Source: CAYWXV01 sp964462535
GTDB taxonomy: Bacteria > Bacteroidota > Ignavibacteria > OLB7
Assembly: GCA_964462535.1 (NCBI GenBank)
Contig: CAYWXV010000006.1
Span: forward strand, 1 to 64,000
Length of the DNA: 64,000 bases
Direction of reading: 5' to 3'
Under the pieces are notes generated by a model. It had not been told where the DNA came from, made no database searches, and worked only from the letters and a program-made list of their open reading frames with translations. Shown here piece by piece: positions 15,667-23,849 of this stretch. A program made the position numbers and the translations under genes. Positions within the stretch are counted from its first letter, which is position 1, and the number at the start of each line of letters is the position of its first letter.

Positions 15667-16731
15667 ATGCCTTCGCTTCGCAAGATCATCCATATCGACA
15701 TGGATGCGTTCTATGCATCCGTCGAGCAGCGAGATGCCCCCAGGCTTCGCGGGCTCCCCGTTGCTGTTGGTAGTCCGTACCGGCGAGGGGTGGTGATGAC
15801 CGCGAGCTACCAGGCTCGACGCTTCGGTGTCCATTCTGCGATGCCTTCCGTCCGCGCCAAACGCCTCTGCCCGGAACTCATCTTCGTCCCGCCACGCTTC
15901 GATGTCTATCGTCAGGTCTCGGAGCAGATCCGGTCAATCTTCCTCTCATACACTCCGCTGGTGGAGCCTTTGTCGCTTGACGAGGCCTACCTGGACGTGA
16001 CCGATAGACGCAAGGGACCCCCATCGGGAACACTGATCGCGCGTGCGATCAAACAGGAGATTCTGGAGACGACCGGCCTAACGTCCTCGGCCGGTGTCTC
16101 GTTCAACAAGTTCCTGGCGAAGACCGCTTCGGCGATGAACAAACCGGACGGCCTGACGGTGATCGTGCCGGACGAGGCTGATGCGTTCCTGATGGAGCTC
16201 CCTGTGGAGCGATTCCACGGAATCGGTGGTGTGACGGCACGAAAGCTCAAGGAAATGGGAATCAACGTCGGAGCTGATCTCCGTCAGCGGACGGAGGAGG
16301 AGATGGTGCGTCTGTTCGGGCGCCTTGGGAGACACTTCTACCGGATCGCTTGGGGGGTCGACGACCGACGCGTCAATCCCGATCGTGAACGGAAGTCCTT
16401 TGCGGTTGAGCTGACCTTCTCCAACGACCTGGAAACGACCGAGGAGATCAACGAACGGCTGGAGGCGATCGTGGCGCGATTGGCGGCCCGTCTCGCCCGT
16501 GCGGGGGCTCGATGCCGAACTGTAACCCTGAAGCTCCGGACATCAGACTTCGAAACCACGACGCGCACGCGGACGGTGTCGACGTCGATTTCCTCCGAAC
16601 CTGAACTACGTGTCGTCGCTCATGAACTGATGTCGCACGCCGAGTCCACAAAGACGATCAGGCTTCTGGGATTAACGGGTTCCAATCTCATCACTGGCGG
16701 GGAGGAGGGGCAGTTGGGGCTGGGGCTGTGA
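15667..16731 (+). CDS. dinB: DNA polymerase IV (Y family)
   Basis: A translesion polymerase of 354 residues. The start at 15667 gives the standard N-terminus (HIDMDAFYASVEQRD, first catalytic Asp). The second catalytic pair is in EPLSLDEAYLDVT, and the steric region SYQARRFGVHSAMP is typical. The helix-hairpin-helix (FHGIGGVTARKLKEMG) and little-finger domains follow. The last residues, GQLGLGL, match the QL-x-LGL clamp-binding peptide that ends Pol IV. An in-frame extension back to 15586 runs into the tRNA and is rejected. The gene starts 54 bases after the tRNA. No LexA-like operator was recognised. Confidence 0.97.
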   Translation: MPSLRKIIHIDMDAFYASVEQRDAPRLRGLPVAVGSPYRRGVVMTASYQARRFGVHSAMPSVRAKRLCPELIFVPPRFDVYRQVSEQIRSIFLSYTPLVEPLSLDEAYLDVTDRRKGPPSGTLIARAIKQEILETTGLTSSAGVSFNKFLAKTASAMNKPDGLTVIVPDEADAFLMELPVERFHGIGGVTARKLKEMGINVGADLRQRTEEEMVRLFGRLGRHFYRIAWGVDDRRVNPDRERKSFAVELTFSNDLETTEEINERLEAIVARLAARLARAGARCRTVTLKLRTSDFETTTRTRTVSTSISSEPELRVVAHELMSHAESTKTIRLLGLTGSNLITGGEEGQLGLGL

Positions 16732-16874
16732 GCGGAGTCGCGATATACGGTGGTGCGGTGGTAGTATCGTGTGTCTATCCCTCTGGTTAATCTGTGGTCC
16801 GAAGGAAAAACTCATTTCGCTCTCGATGACGCTGGCTCGTGCCCAAACGCACGATCGAACACGCCTCTCAACAC

Positions 16875-16908
16875 AAAAGGAGACCTGCTTTTGCTGGTCT
16901 CCTTTTTT
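16875..16908. terminator. bidirectional intrinsic terminator
   Basis: AAAAGGAGACC pairs with GGTCTCCTTTT around a TGCTTTTGCT loop, followed by T6 on the plus strand and T4 on the minus strand. It separates dinB (plus) from the barrel gene at 16963 (minus). Confidence 0.85.
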
Positions 16909-16962
16909 CGTTGTCACACGCGGAGGCATGAGGACAACCGAACCCGATTGTTGGCTCATCGC

Positions 16963-17688
16963 TTAGAAGGCGACTTTGAGCTGCACGCCGCCTCGAGCGG
17001 TCATCGTGTTCCACCACTGATCGTCCGGCATCGGCACGTCCGGTTCCTTTTGATCGAAGAGCATGCTCCCCTCAAGGAACGGCGTGACGAACAAGTCGAC
17101 CGGACACTCCATTCCGCTGACCTTGATGTCGTATCCAACGCCTGCCCACGCACCATAGACTATGTCTCGCGCGTGCATGAGATCTGCATCGACAATCTGT
17201 GTGTTCCCCTCACCGCTGACGGGGATGTAGTCGTAGTTGTTCTTGACGTTGAACGCAATCATTCCCCCGGCCATTGCGTGAAGATCCGGAATGCCAAGGT
17301 TGATGCGGATACCAGGCTCCACTGTGACGTAGACAAGGTGGGGAGTGAAGGTGTTTCCGTTGACCTCCCGTTCGACACAGCGTGAGTCGAACGTCGAGCG
17401 GAGGGTTACCCCCACGAGGTCGTTAAACAGATACTCTCCGACGATGCCGCCCATACCAAGGAAGTCATAGGATCCCGAGAAGTCATTCGTCGCGAACCCA
17501 GGATTATCGGGAACGCTGACGAAGTTCTGAATTGAGGCGTCAACATAGTTGAAGTTGACACCCCCCGTAACTCCAATGCGGAATCCCTCATTGTCTTGTG
17601 CATAAGCACAGTTGAAAGCTGAAGCGATCGCAAGTCCCGCAACCGCCAGCACGTGTACCATCCGACCTCCAAACGCGTTCATGATCAT
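16963..17688 (-). CDS. PorT-like outer-membrane beta-barrel protein
   Basis: A 241-residue exported protein with a signal peptide (HVLAVAGLAIASAFNCAYAQ). The mature part has barrel strands with Gly/aromatic alternation (FRIGVTGGVNFNYVDA, GMGGIVGEYLFNDLVGVTLRS, YVTVEPGIRINLGIPDL) and ends in GGVQLKVAF with a C-terminal Phe, which is typical of an outer-membrane protein. Two start codons are possible: ATG at 17688 or 17682. An AGGAG about 8 bases before the second makes it slightly better. It is a single-gene unit closed by the terminator at 16875-16908. Confidence 0.8.
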   Translation of the reverse strand: MIMNAFGGRMVHVLAVAGLAIASAFNCAYAQDNEGFRIGVTGGVNFNYVDASIQNFVSVPDNPGFATNDFSGSYDFLGMGGIVGEYLFNDLVGVTLRSTFDSRCVEREVNGNTFTPHLVYVTVEPGIRINLGIPDLHAMAGGMIAFNVKNNYDYIPVSGEGNTQIVDADLMHARDIVYGAWAGVGYDIKVSGMECPVDLFVTPFLEGSMLFDQKEPDVPMPDDQWWNTMTARGGVQLKVAF

Positions 17689-17761
17689 CTTCTCCTTCAG
17701 ACATTTCGAACGGGATTACCCTGTTCACACGATCACCAATCACACGCATTTCTTACTGCTG

Positions 17762-17769
17762 CAAACGTA
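17762..17769 (-). promoter_or_regulatory. candidate -7 box (TAnnTTTG) of the barrel gene
   Basis: TACGTTTG on the minus strand is an exact match to the Bacteroidota -7 box and would give a leader of about 65 bases for the gene starting at 17688. The upstream TTG partner is weak. Confidence 0.4.
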
Positions 17770-17843
17770 CGGCAACGATTGAACGAAGGGAATGACATGA
17801 GTCAGTGATACGGACTCGAGATGAGCGGAGAGGAAGTGTCCAG

Positions 17844-18356
17844 TCACGGCAGCATACGGCGCAGCGATGCGACGTCAAGATGGCGAGCGATGATGTCATG
17901 CGCCAGAGAGCGACTGTCACTCGTCATGATCAACAGAAGATCGGCCGCGGTAACAGCGTTCGCTCTCCCCTTCAATGCCATCAAAAGGTTCTCCGCCTCC
18001 TCAGTCAGAGGAACGTTTGCCGATGCGGAACGCCCCACCTCGCTGAAACTCATCGTCATTCTGACCGCCGCCTCGAATTCCTCTCGATTCTCCGTCGTTG
18101 TGTCGATGGCGTTTTGAACGGCCGGCTCTGCGTGCGACAGGATTGCCGCCAGTAAATGGAGGGAGTTTATCTGCCCGGCGCCGCATCCGAGGGCGATGAT
18201 GCGTGATTCCCTGATCACGATCCTGAATTCATCCGATGCGGCGAAGGGGGCGTCTGCACGTGCGAGCATGATCCTGGAGTTTGGTGGAACGGTAATGGCG
18301 CTATGCGATCGTCGACGATCGCCGTCAAAACTATTCCCGACAGGACCTCTTCGCAA
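17844..18356 (-). CDS. stand-alone Clp N-terminal-domain-like protein
   Basis: Up to 170 residues that resemble the double-repeat N domain of ClpA/ClpC without any ATPase. Repeat 1 has IALGCGAGQINSLHLLAAIL and repeat 2 has VPLTEEAENLLMALKGRANAVTAADLLLIM, matching the family's EHLLLALL-type helices. N domains bind adaptors and substrates, so a stand-alone copy may act as a modulator of Clp protease or as a general peptide-binding module. The conserved part begins near the second Met (18272), which is an alternative start. It is the third gene after the GH44 cellulase and the HTH regulator, 55 bases behind the latter. Confidence 0.65.
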   Translation of the reverse strand: MRRGPVGNSFDGDRRRSHSAITVPPNSRIMLARADAPFAASDEFRIVIRESRIIALGCGAGQINSLHLLAAILSHAEPAVQNAIDTTTENREEFEAAVRMTMSFSEVGRSASANVPLTEEAENLLMALKGRANAVTAADLLLIMTSDSRSLAHDIIARHLDVASLRRMLP

Positions 18357-18411
18357 CTACATATCGATGTATTTCCGCCCGCTCAGTCGAGCCTTGTTTG
18401 CAGATGTACCG

Positions 18412-19158
18412 CTACGCGAACGGTTCGCCCAGGTACTTTGCCCATAGCTCCTCGGTGCTCCGGACATCGGTCTTCCTGTACGCTGATTGCAGGCGTTTCC
18501 GTGCCGCGTCGAGCGACACATTGAGGTGCCTCGCGACTGTCCGATAGTCATATCCTCGCAGTCGGAGCACAATTGCCGCGGTTTCCGCCGGAGTGAGACG
18601 ACACTTTTCGGCCATCGCCTCGATTGCCGCTGCAAACGAGGTAGCGTAGGGACGGACATACCCGAAGCGAACAATCAAATCGGTCAGACAGAAGACAACA
18701 AAACTCCGGAGCGACTCTATCAGCGAGAGGCTGCGCGCGCTTATAGCCGGATGCCACGGATCTGTCCACAGAATAATCGTCCCTAGATACTCTCCGTCCG
18801 ACGAATAATCCAGAATTGTCACGTTCGAGACGCCGCAGTCACGTGGTTCGGTACCAGTGAGATTTCGGTAAAGAATCTCGCCCGGTGTCTCCCGGTACAC
18901 TGAACTGTCCGCTTTGGTGGATCCGCTTCGTCGTTGAGGGGGAGCGGCCCCCGGACGACGAAGTCGGCATGTCAGGTTGACGTTGATGGTAATACGGTCG
19001 ACATCGGGGATGAGCCGTGCAAGGGCAAGCTTGAACGACGCGATCCATTTCGTCGTGTCGAGTCCCGACGGAATGGACTGCATGAAGCGAAGCAAGTCGG
19101 CGTCGGACGGAGCAGAAGATCCGGACCCTCGTCGGGAGGCATGGACACGTTGAGACAT
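18412..19158 (-). CDS. transcriptional regulator with C-terminal LuxR/sigma-like HTH
   Basis: A 248-residue protein. The start at 19156-19158 overlaps the stop of the cellulase gene (TAATG); an extended frame back to 19374 would lie inside that gene and is rejected. The HTH is near residues 185-240: LTPAETAAIVLRLRGYDYRT, then VARHLNVSLDAARKRLQSAY, the general LuxR/GerE or sigma-region-4 pattern. The first 180 residues are not a receiver domain; they include ITINVNLTCRLRR and an alpha/beta GAF-like region (TILDYSSDGEYLGTIIL), so a small-molecule sensor is possible. Coupling to GH44 suggests control of polysaccharide use. Confidence 0.7.
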   Translation of the reverse strand: MSQRVHASRRGSGSSAPSDADLLRFMQSIPSGLDTTKWIASFKLALARLIPDVDRITINVNLTCRLRRPGAAPPQRRSGSTKADSSVYRETPGEILYRNLTGTEPRDCGVSNVTILDYSSDGEYLGTIILWTDPWHPAISARSLSLIESLRSFVVFCLTDLIVRFGYVRPYATSFAAAIEAMAEKCRLTPAETAAIVLRLRGYDYRTVARHLNVSLDAARKRLQSAYRKTDVRSTEELWAKYLGEPFA

Positions 19159-21068
19159 TACTGAATAAGGACGTTTGCGTGGGTGGTCGAGCCGTTTGAC
19201 TCCAGGGCGATCACGTAGACGCCGGCTGGCAGTCTGTTCCCGGCGCTGTCCACTCGGTTCCACCGGAGAATGCCGACCGGTTCCGTGAGCGAATATCGAT
19301 TCACAACACGACCAGTAACATCCGTAATCGTGAGATGACCCAATGGATGCGGTACATGGTACACGATGCCGCATTCCTCCAGCACAGGGTTAGGGGTAAT
19401 CTTCAGCGAGAAATCAGAGTGGTTGATGTGGTCCTGCTCGGTTCCCGCTGTACGTCGAGGAAAGACGAGGTGGGACGCGCTGAACGGTCGAGCCGAATAC
19501 ATTCCCTGCCCACCTCCGATCACCACCGCACCGTTGTTCCTGATGCTCGTCCCCGCACTATCGAATATCCACGCGCGGCCCGGATCGAAAACGTCGCCCG
19601 CCACCTCGAGGGTGCAATTGAGGGCACTCGACATGCTCTTGTTGATCACTATGAGGTGGAGATTCCCAAGTGAATCAACCGCGGCGTACGCGGAGCAGTT
19701 GTCGATGTCCGACGTCGAACAGGCGATCGACGTATCGCCAAAGGTCGATTTAGAGCCGTCGTAATTGCGATAGAGTCTGTACGCAGCGCCGACAAATGCG
19801 TCAAGGTTGTCCCAGTGATTTGCATAGTAGACGTCAAATCGGCCGAACACTCCCAGTGCATCGGCGACCGCAAGTCCTCCGGAAATATGATCGTAACCAC
19901 CATACCCAAATTCCCCGATGGCGAGTTTCGTTCCCGGATAGTATTCGTTGATCGAGGAGATCAGTCGGGGAATAAGGGCGATTGGACGTGAGCCGAAGAT
20001 CGAGTTTGTATGACTGAATCGACCCGGTTCGCCCGTGATCCAGCTCTTCTCCACGTAGGTCGCATCCCAGAGAGAGCGCGGCGCCTGCACGCGGGCCGCG
20101 GCCTTGTCGGGTTCGTTCCCCGACCACGCAACAGGATCGAACTCGGTGTCTCCCTCCGCCTCGCTGTACCAGTGGATGTCAAGAGCATCCATCAGACGTC
20201 GCCCTTGTGTCGTCGACGCTTCGCGCATTGTGGAGAGCAGGGCGTCGATATACCATTTGTACTGCGCGTACGAATTACGGTCGGGGGCGCCCTGGAAGTC
20301 CTCCATTTCCGAAAAGCCAAACGTGACGCCCCCGAAAACCTCGGCGGATGGATCGATGGTCTTGATCGAGCTGGCAAGTGCGATCGAGATGTCGAAGATG
20401 TCCCGGTAGCCTTCCTTTACCGGGTGACATCGCGGGTGGATCTGATTCCACAATCCTGGTTCGTTACTGATCCCATAGCCACGAATCCCGGTTGGTGAGG
20501 TCGCAGGTCCGTATTTGTTCACGAGGAAATTGACAAGCTCGTCGATGTAGACGAAGTCGTCGTCGGGATCGGGTGTCAGCGTGAACGGGTTCCCCTTGGT
20601 GAATCGAACCTGCCTCCATCTATCCAGATTCGGAACCGCCTGCGCAGGTGTGACGACACCATCGATGTCACGCGCCACATACCCGGCCTGCAGCGTGACG
20701 AGTGAGTAGCAGCCCCGCAGAATCGATTCGTCGTGGAAATCGGTAATGACCTTTGCTGGCTGCGACGATGGCACATAACCCGTGAGGAGCGCGTCGCTGA
20801 TGTGGTCCAGATTCGGATCGTCTGTCCAGTGTCCGGAATTCGATGCGTTATTCTCCCAATTGTAGGTCGTATACCTATCGCCCCCTTGTCTGCGCGATGC
20901 AATGTTTGCATCGGCGCTGCTGGTATTGTTGACACCATAGATCAGCGGACTGATCGGGTGACGATCACCTGCCGTGTTCACCGTGATTGTTACATCGATC
21001 GGTTGACCATGCGCCCTGCTGTAGCACACGGCAACGATCAGGACGAGAAGGAGAGAAGCGTAACGCAT
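19158..21068 (-). CDS. glycoside hydrolase family 44 enzyme with T9SS sorting domain
   Basis: A secreted 636-residue beta-glucanase (endoglucanase/xyloglucanase family). The start at 21068 gives the signal peptide MRYASLLLVLIVAVCYSRA; the frame extends to 21161 but that part is the MITE-like repeat. GH44 marks are ISPLIYGVNN, RRQGGDRYTTYNWENNASN, the acid/base Glu in GYGISNEPGLW and the nucleophile Glu in LAIGEFGYGGYD. After the catalytic barrel comes a beta domain and a C-terminal sorting domain (ITPNPVLEECGIVYH, LTITDVTGRVVNRY, LPAGVYVIAL), so export by the type IX system is likely. It is the first gene of an operon with an HTH regulator and a Clp-N-like protein. Confidence 0.92.
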   Translation of the reverse strand: MRYASLLLVLIVAVCYSRAHGQPIDVTITVNTAGDRHPISPLIYGVNNTSSADANIASRRQGGDRYTTYNWENNASNSGHWTDDPNLDHISDALLTGYVPSSQPAKVITDFHDESILRGCYSLVTLQAGYVARDIDGVVTPAQAVPNLDRWRQVRFTKGNPFTLTPDPDDDFVYIDELVNFLVNKYGPATSPTGIRGYGISNEPGLWNQIHPRCHPVKEGYRDIFDISIALASSIKTIDPSAEVFGGVTFGFSEMEDFQGAPDRNSYAQYKWYIDALLSTMREASTTQGRRLMDALDIHWYSEAEGDTEFDPVAWSGNEPDKAAARVQAPRSLWDATYVEKSWITGEPGRFSHTNSIFGSRPIALIPRLISSINEYYPGTKLAIGEFGYGGYDHISGGLAVADALGVFGRFDVYYANHWDNLDAFVGAAYRLYRNYDGSKSTFGDTSIACSTSDIDNCSAYAAVDSLGNLHLIVINKSMSSALNCTLEVAGDVFDPGRAWIFDSAGTSIRNNGAVVIGGGQGMYSARPFSASHLVFPRRTAGTEQDHINHSDFSLKITPNPVLEECGIVYHVPHPLGHLTITDVTGRVVNRYSLTEPVGILRWNRVDSAGNRLPAGVYVIALESNGSTTHANVLIQ

Positions 21069-21113
21069 GCGTATGATCAGCTGGTGGATGAGTGTTTGTA
21101 TTGGTGCCATAGA

Positions 21114-21260
21114 AGCCGTTGAACGACGCGCAATCTCTGCGTTGCGCTCCTCATCGCTCACGGCGGCGTACCTCCAGTACGCCGCGTTCGCTCATCGTCG
21201 CGCGCCTTGACCTCGTGCGATGTGAACGAAATCTTTTCTTGAAAATTATTCAACGGTCTT
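21114..21260 (+). repeat. MITE-like dispersed repeat, copy B
   Basis: The best preserved copy. Left end AGCCGTTGAA and right end TTCAACGGTC are inverted repeats. The centre is a 9-base-pair hairpin, GCGGCGTAC-CTCCA-GTACGCCGC. It lies just upstream of the GH44 start codon, so it forms part of that gene's leader and promoter region. Confidence 0.8.
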
Positions 21261-21424
21261 CCGAGGCTAAATCGCGCGCAGCCCAAATGGGGGTACACAA
21301 AGTGGTACCGGCCGTGGAGCAGTAGTTCGTTGTAGTTTGCGTGTGCCTCGAGGCCGGACCTGTGCCTTCATGAGAGGTACTGCCGATACCCCGCTCCCCG
21401 CGCAAGGAGCGGGGTCTTTTATTT
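21261..21424 (+). ncRNA. possible small RNA ending in the terminator at 21388-21415
   Basis: The stretch between two minus-strand genes ends in a plus-strand terminator that no plus-strand gene explains. It can form a stem GGTaCCGGCC with GGCCGGACC (about 21301-21356) below the terminator. No TAnnTTTG box was found upstream, and no known RNA family was recognised. Low confidence. Confidence 0.3.
21388..21424 (+). terminator. plus-strand intrinsic terminator
   Basis: ACCCCGCTCC pairs with GGAGCGGGGT, loop CCGCGCAA, followed by CTTTTATTT. There is no T-run in the minus direction, so it does not serve the minus-strand kinase/DUF3037 operon. Confidence 0.7.
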
Positions 21425-21471
21425 GGGCGATGATGCTCGCAGGTGAGGGGTTGAACGGGGGCTCATTGACC

Positions 21472-21876
21472 CTATCCGTTAAGGGCACCACAGTAGCGTT
21501 CGAAGAGGTCGCGCAGGGCCCTGGCGGGGTCGCCGCAACGGCCCGGATGGACCGGTGACGTTTGCAGCATTGTCGATCGTGGCGAGGTCAGCCAATGAAA
21601 TCTTTCCGATGGGGGAAGAAGGCCTACCGATCCGCTCCCCGTGTCCCCCTGGGCAATTGACTTCCAGGCACGAAGGTGGCGCTCCAACAGGTCTGCGTCA
21701 ACGTGTCGGGAGATTGACGCGATCCGGTCACGGTCCACGCTGAAAAGGATGTCCAGAAAGCCGAGACGTCTGGCGTGGAGAATGACACCCACGTTCCCGA
21801 ACTCGCCCGCGTGGACCCTGGGTACGATTCGTATTACGGCATAGTCGTACGCGACCGATGCTGCGGGGTCGTTCAT
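21472..21876 (-). CDS. DUF3037 protein, partner of HipA-like kinase
   Basis: A 134-residue protein with the DUF3037 pattern: YAVIRIVPRVHAGEFGNVGV near the start, then DRDRIASISRHVDADLLERH and SPRSTMLQTSPVHPG. The function is unknown in general, but the family is nearly always next to a HipA_2-type kinase, as here. The start overlaps the kinase stop by four bases (ATGA at 21873-21876). Confidence 0.85.
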   Translation of the reverse strand: MNDPAASVAYDYAVIRIVPRVHAGEFGNVGVILHARRLGFLDILFSVDRDRIASISRHVDADLLERHLRAWKSIAQGDTGSGSVGLLPPSERFHWLTSPRSTMLQTSPVHPGRCGDPARALRDLFERYCGALNG

Positions 21877-22703
21877 CGCCGGTACTCCTTTCGGATGGGC
21901 CGCTCCTTGTGCGCCCCGAGCCGGGCCTCCTCGGCCTGTTCGACAAATGAACGTGGTTCGGCCAGCCGACGGGACAAATGCTCGACGTAGGCCATTCGAT
22001 TCTGTGCTGCCGTCTCGAATGCAGGGAGTAGGCCCGCTGGGGCATCCATCAGGAGGTCGTCGGGTACCAGCGCGAGTACGTCCGTCAACACGGCTCTGGA
22101 GACCCTGGGCGACAGGCGCCGATCGGCCTCGTGAATGTCCGAGGCAAGAGGGAGGAGGACATGATCACGAATCGGCGCGAAGGGGGAAAGAGGGTCCGCA
22201 GATGCCCAGTTGTGATGAAAGTAAAGGGCTGCGCCGTGATCGATCAGCCAGATCCGACCGTCGGTCAGCAACATGTTCGTGTTGCGGGGCGTCCGGTCAA
22301 TATTCTGAACGAATGCGTCCAGCCAGACGATATCTGCCGCCAAATCGGCTGAAATCTCAGGAATTGCAACAGGGTCATATGTGTATGCCCCCTCGACATA
22401 GCGGAGACCGATGTTGACGCCGTGACTGGCCCGCAGGAGGTCCTGAATTTCGGGATCGGGTTCCGTCAGTCCGAACGACTCGCTTAGGTCGATCACGGCG
22501 ATCTCCGGAACCGGAAGGCCCAGACGTCGCGCGATCTCGCCAACGATCACCTCGGCGGTAAGGGCACGTGCCCCCTGTCCGGCGCCACGAAACTTCGCGA
22601 CAAACATTCCGCCCCCCTCGACCTCAAGAATGGCCGGAAGGGAGCCCCCTTCGCGAAGAGGGACTAGGTATCGTGAGGCAGAGTAGGTGGGGAGAGTGGT
22701 CAT
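21873..22703 (-). CDS. HipA-like kinase (HipA_2 family)
   Basis: A 276-residue predicted Ser/Thr or phosphoinositide-like kinase of the HipA superfamily. The ATP-binding part has GGMFVAKFRGAGQGARAL with the expected Lys. The catalytic segment is WLDAFVQNIDRTPRNTNML and the metal-binding Asp is in IWLIDHGAALYFH. It lacks the N-terminal HipB-interaction region of classical HipA and no xre/hipB-like gene is next to it; DUF3037 is the partner instead. A toxin-antitoxin role is possible but not shown by the sequence. Confidence 0.85.
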   Translation of the reverse strand: MTTLPTYSASRYLVPLREGGSLPAILEVEGGGMFVAKFRGAGQGARALTAEVIVGEIARRLGLPVPEIAVIDLSESFGLTEPDPEIQDLLRASHGVNIGLRYVEGAYTYDPVAIPEISADLAADIVWLDAFVQNIDRTPRNTNMLLTDGRIWLIDHGAALYFHHNWASADPLSPFAPIRDHVLLPLASDIHEADRRLSPRVSRAVLTDVLALVPDDLLMDAPAGLLPAFETAAQNRMAYVEHLSRRLAEPRSFVEQAEEARLGAHKERPIRKEYRR

Positions 22704-22743
22704 TGTTCGAAGATAAAGCCCAATTCGTGACGATGAGGACGGG

Positions 22744-22772
22744 TTTGAGTTTTGTCTGAAAAATTATGTTTG
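22744..22772 (+). promoter_or_regulatory. Bacteroidota-type promoter of the DUF4402 gene
   Basis: TTTG at 22744-22747 and TATGTTTG at 22765-22772 are 17 bases apart, a full match to the TTTG/TAnnTTTG pattern. The expected leader before the start at 22954 is about 175 bases. Confidence 0.7.
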
Positions 22773-22953
22773 ACAAATCGATCTCTTTCGTAACTTGGGC
22801 CCCTGAGGTAGCACGCAGCGCGCCACATTAGAGGCGCCGAGGTCCAATCTTCTCCCCGGGAAGGCCGTCCAGCCAAGCCCGATCTCGCCACTACCCGCAG
22901 CGCGTACACGCGCCTGCATCCATTTTCCTTCACAACCTATTAGCGCATTTGCC

Positions 22954-23577
22954 ATGAGAAGAATGGTCCGTCTTCTGGCTGTCGCGATCCTTCTGTCCGG
23001 AGCTGGTCGCGCCCTTGCAACACCTGTCGAACCGCCGTGCCCCAACTGCGGCGACGAAACCACACTCTCATCCGACGAGATAACAATCTCGGCCTCTGTC
23101 TCCGAGCCATTCACGGTTACGACCGACGACGCCGTCCTGACGCTCCATCGCGTCACGGGATCGGGACCCGTCGGTAGTGCCGTACTGCCGGTATCGGGTC
23201 CGGCCTCAACCAATCCCAGAAAACGTGATCAGGCAACCGCGCTGTTTACGATCGCAGGGACGGAGAACGAAACCATCTATATCGACATCGTTGGGACGCC
23301 TCAAATCAATCGCATTGACGATGGATCAGGCTTGACGTCGGAAGACAGTCAGATCGAGCTGGATCTTGCGTGGAGCGGCCAGCAGATCTCGAAGATTGGA
23401 ACCACCAACAGCGATGGTACATTCCCGGCCATCGTGATGCTCGGCGACGACAACGGTGACCGTCCGGACGGGCGCGGCGCCTTCCGCCTGTGGGTTGGTG
23501 GATCAACAAGAACGGTTCCCGCACAGTCGGCCGCCTATCAAGGAAAGGCCAAGGTGAAGATGTACTACCTCGAATGA
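22954..23577 (+). CDS. secreted DUF4402-like protein
   Basis: A 207-residue protein with a signal peptide (RRMVRLLAVAILLSGAGRALA). The mature part has a CPNCG pair of Cys, a beta region ALFTIAGTENETIYIDIVG and the closing strand pattern AYQGKAKVKMYYLE seen in DUF4402 proteins, which are small exported beta-sandwich proteins of unknown, pilus- or surface-like role. It has its own strong promoter and a perfect terminator at 23619-23649, so it is a single-gene unit. Confidence 0.7.
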   Translation: MRRMVRLLAVAILLSGAGRALATPVEPPCPNCGDETTLSSDEITISASVSEPFTVTTDDAVLTLHRVTGSGPVGSAVLPVSGPASTNPRKRDQATALFTIAGTENETIYIDIVGTPQINRIDDGSGLTSEDSQIELDLAWSGQQISKIGTTNSDGTFPAIVMLGDDNGDRPDGRGAFRLWVGGSTRTVPAQSAAYQGKAKVKMYYLE

Positions 23578-23618
23578 GATTCCGAAACGCTTATCCCAGC
23601 GGCACACGCAACGGCAAA

Positions 23619-23649
23619 CAGGGGAGACGGCTCAACACCGTCTCCCCTG
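23619..23649 (+). terminator. intrinsic terminator hairpin
   Basis: CAGGGGAGACGG and CCGTCTCCCCTG form a perfect 12-base-pair stem around CTCAACA, 42 bases after the stop at 23577. The T-run that follows is short (CGTCGTTTCT). Confidence 0.65.
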
Positions 23650-23705
23650 CGTCGTTTCTAGCAGTGACCGTGGGAGTCGTTCCACCCGGTCGCAGAATCA
23701 AGGTG

Positions 23706-23849
23706 GCCGTTGACTACCTCTCCCATCACAAGGCTGCTTAAATCGCGCGAGGTCAAGGCTCGACGACGCACAGATGAGCGGTTCAGGAGGTACGCCGCAG
23801 TGTGCGATGAGGAGCGCAACGCAGAGGTGGCGCGTATTTCAACAGCCGT
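23706..23849 (-). repeat. MITE-like dispersed repeat, copy C (inverted)
   Basis: Inverted relative to copies A and B. On the minus strand it reads GGCTGTTGAA at its left end, then CTCTGCGTTGCGCTCCTCAT, GCGGCGTACCTCC and CCTTGACCTCGCGCGATTT, and ends TCAACGGCC. The hairpin is partly decayed. It abuts the stop codon of the HEAT gene (23850). Confidence 0.75.
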
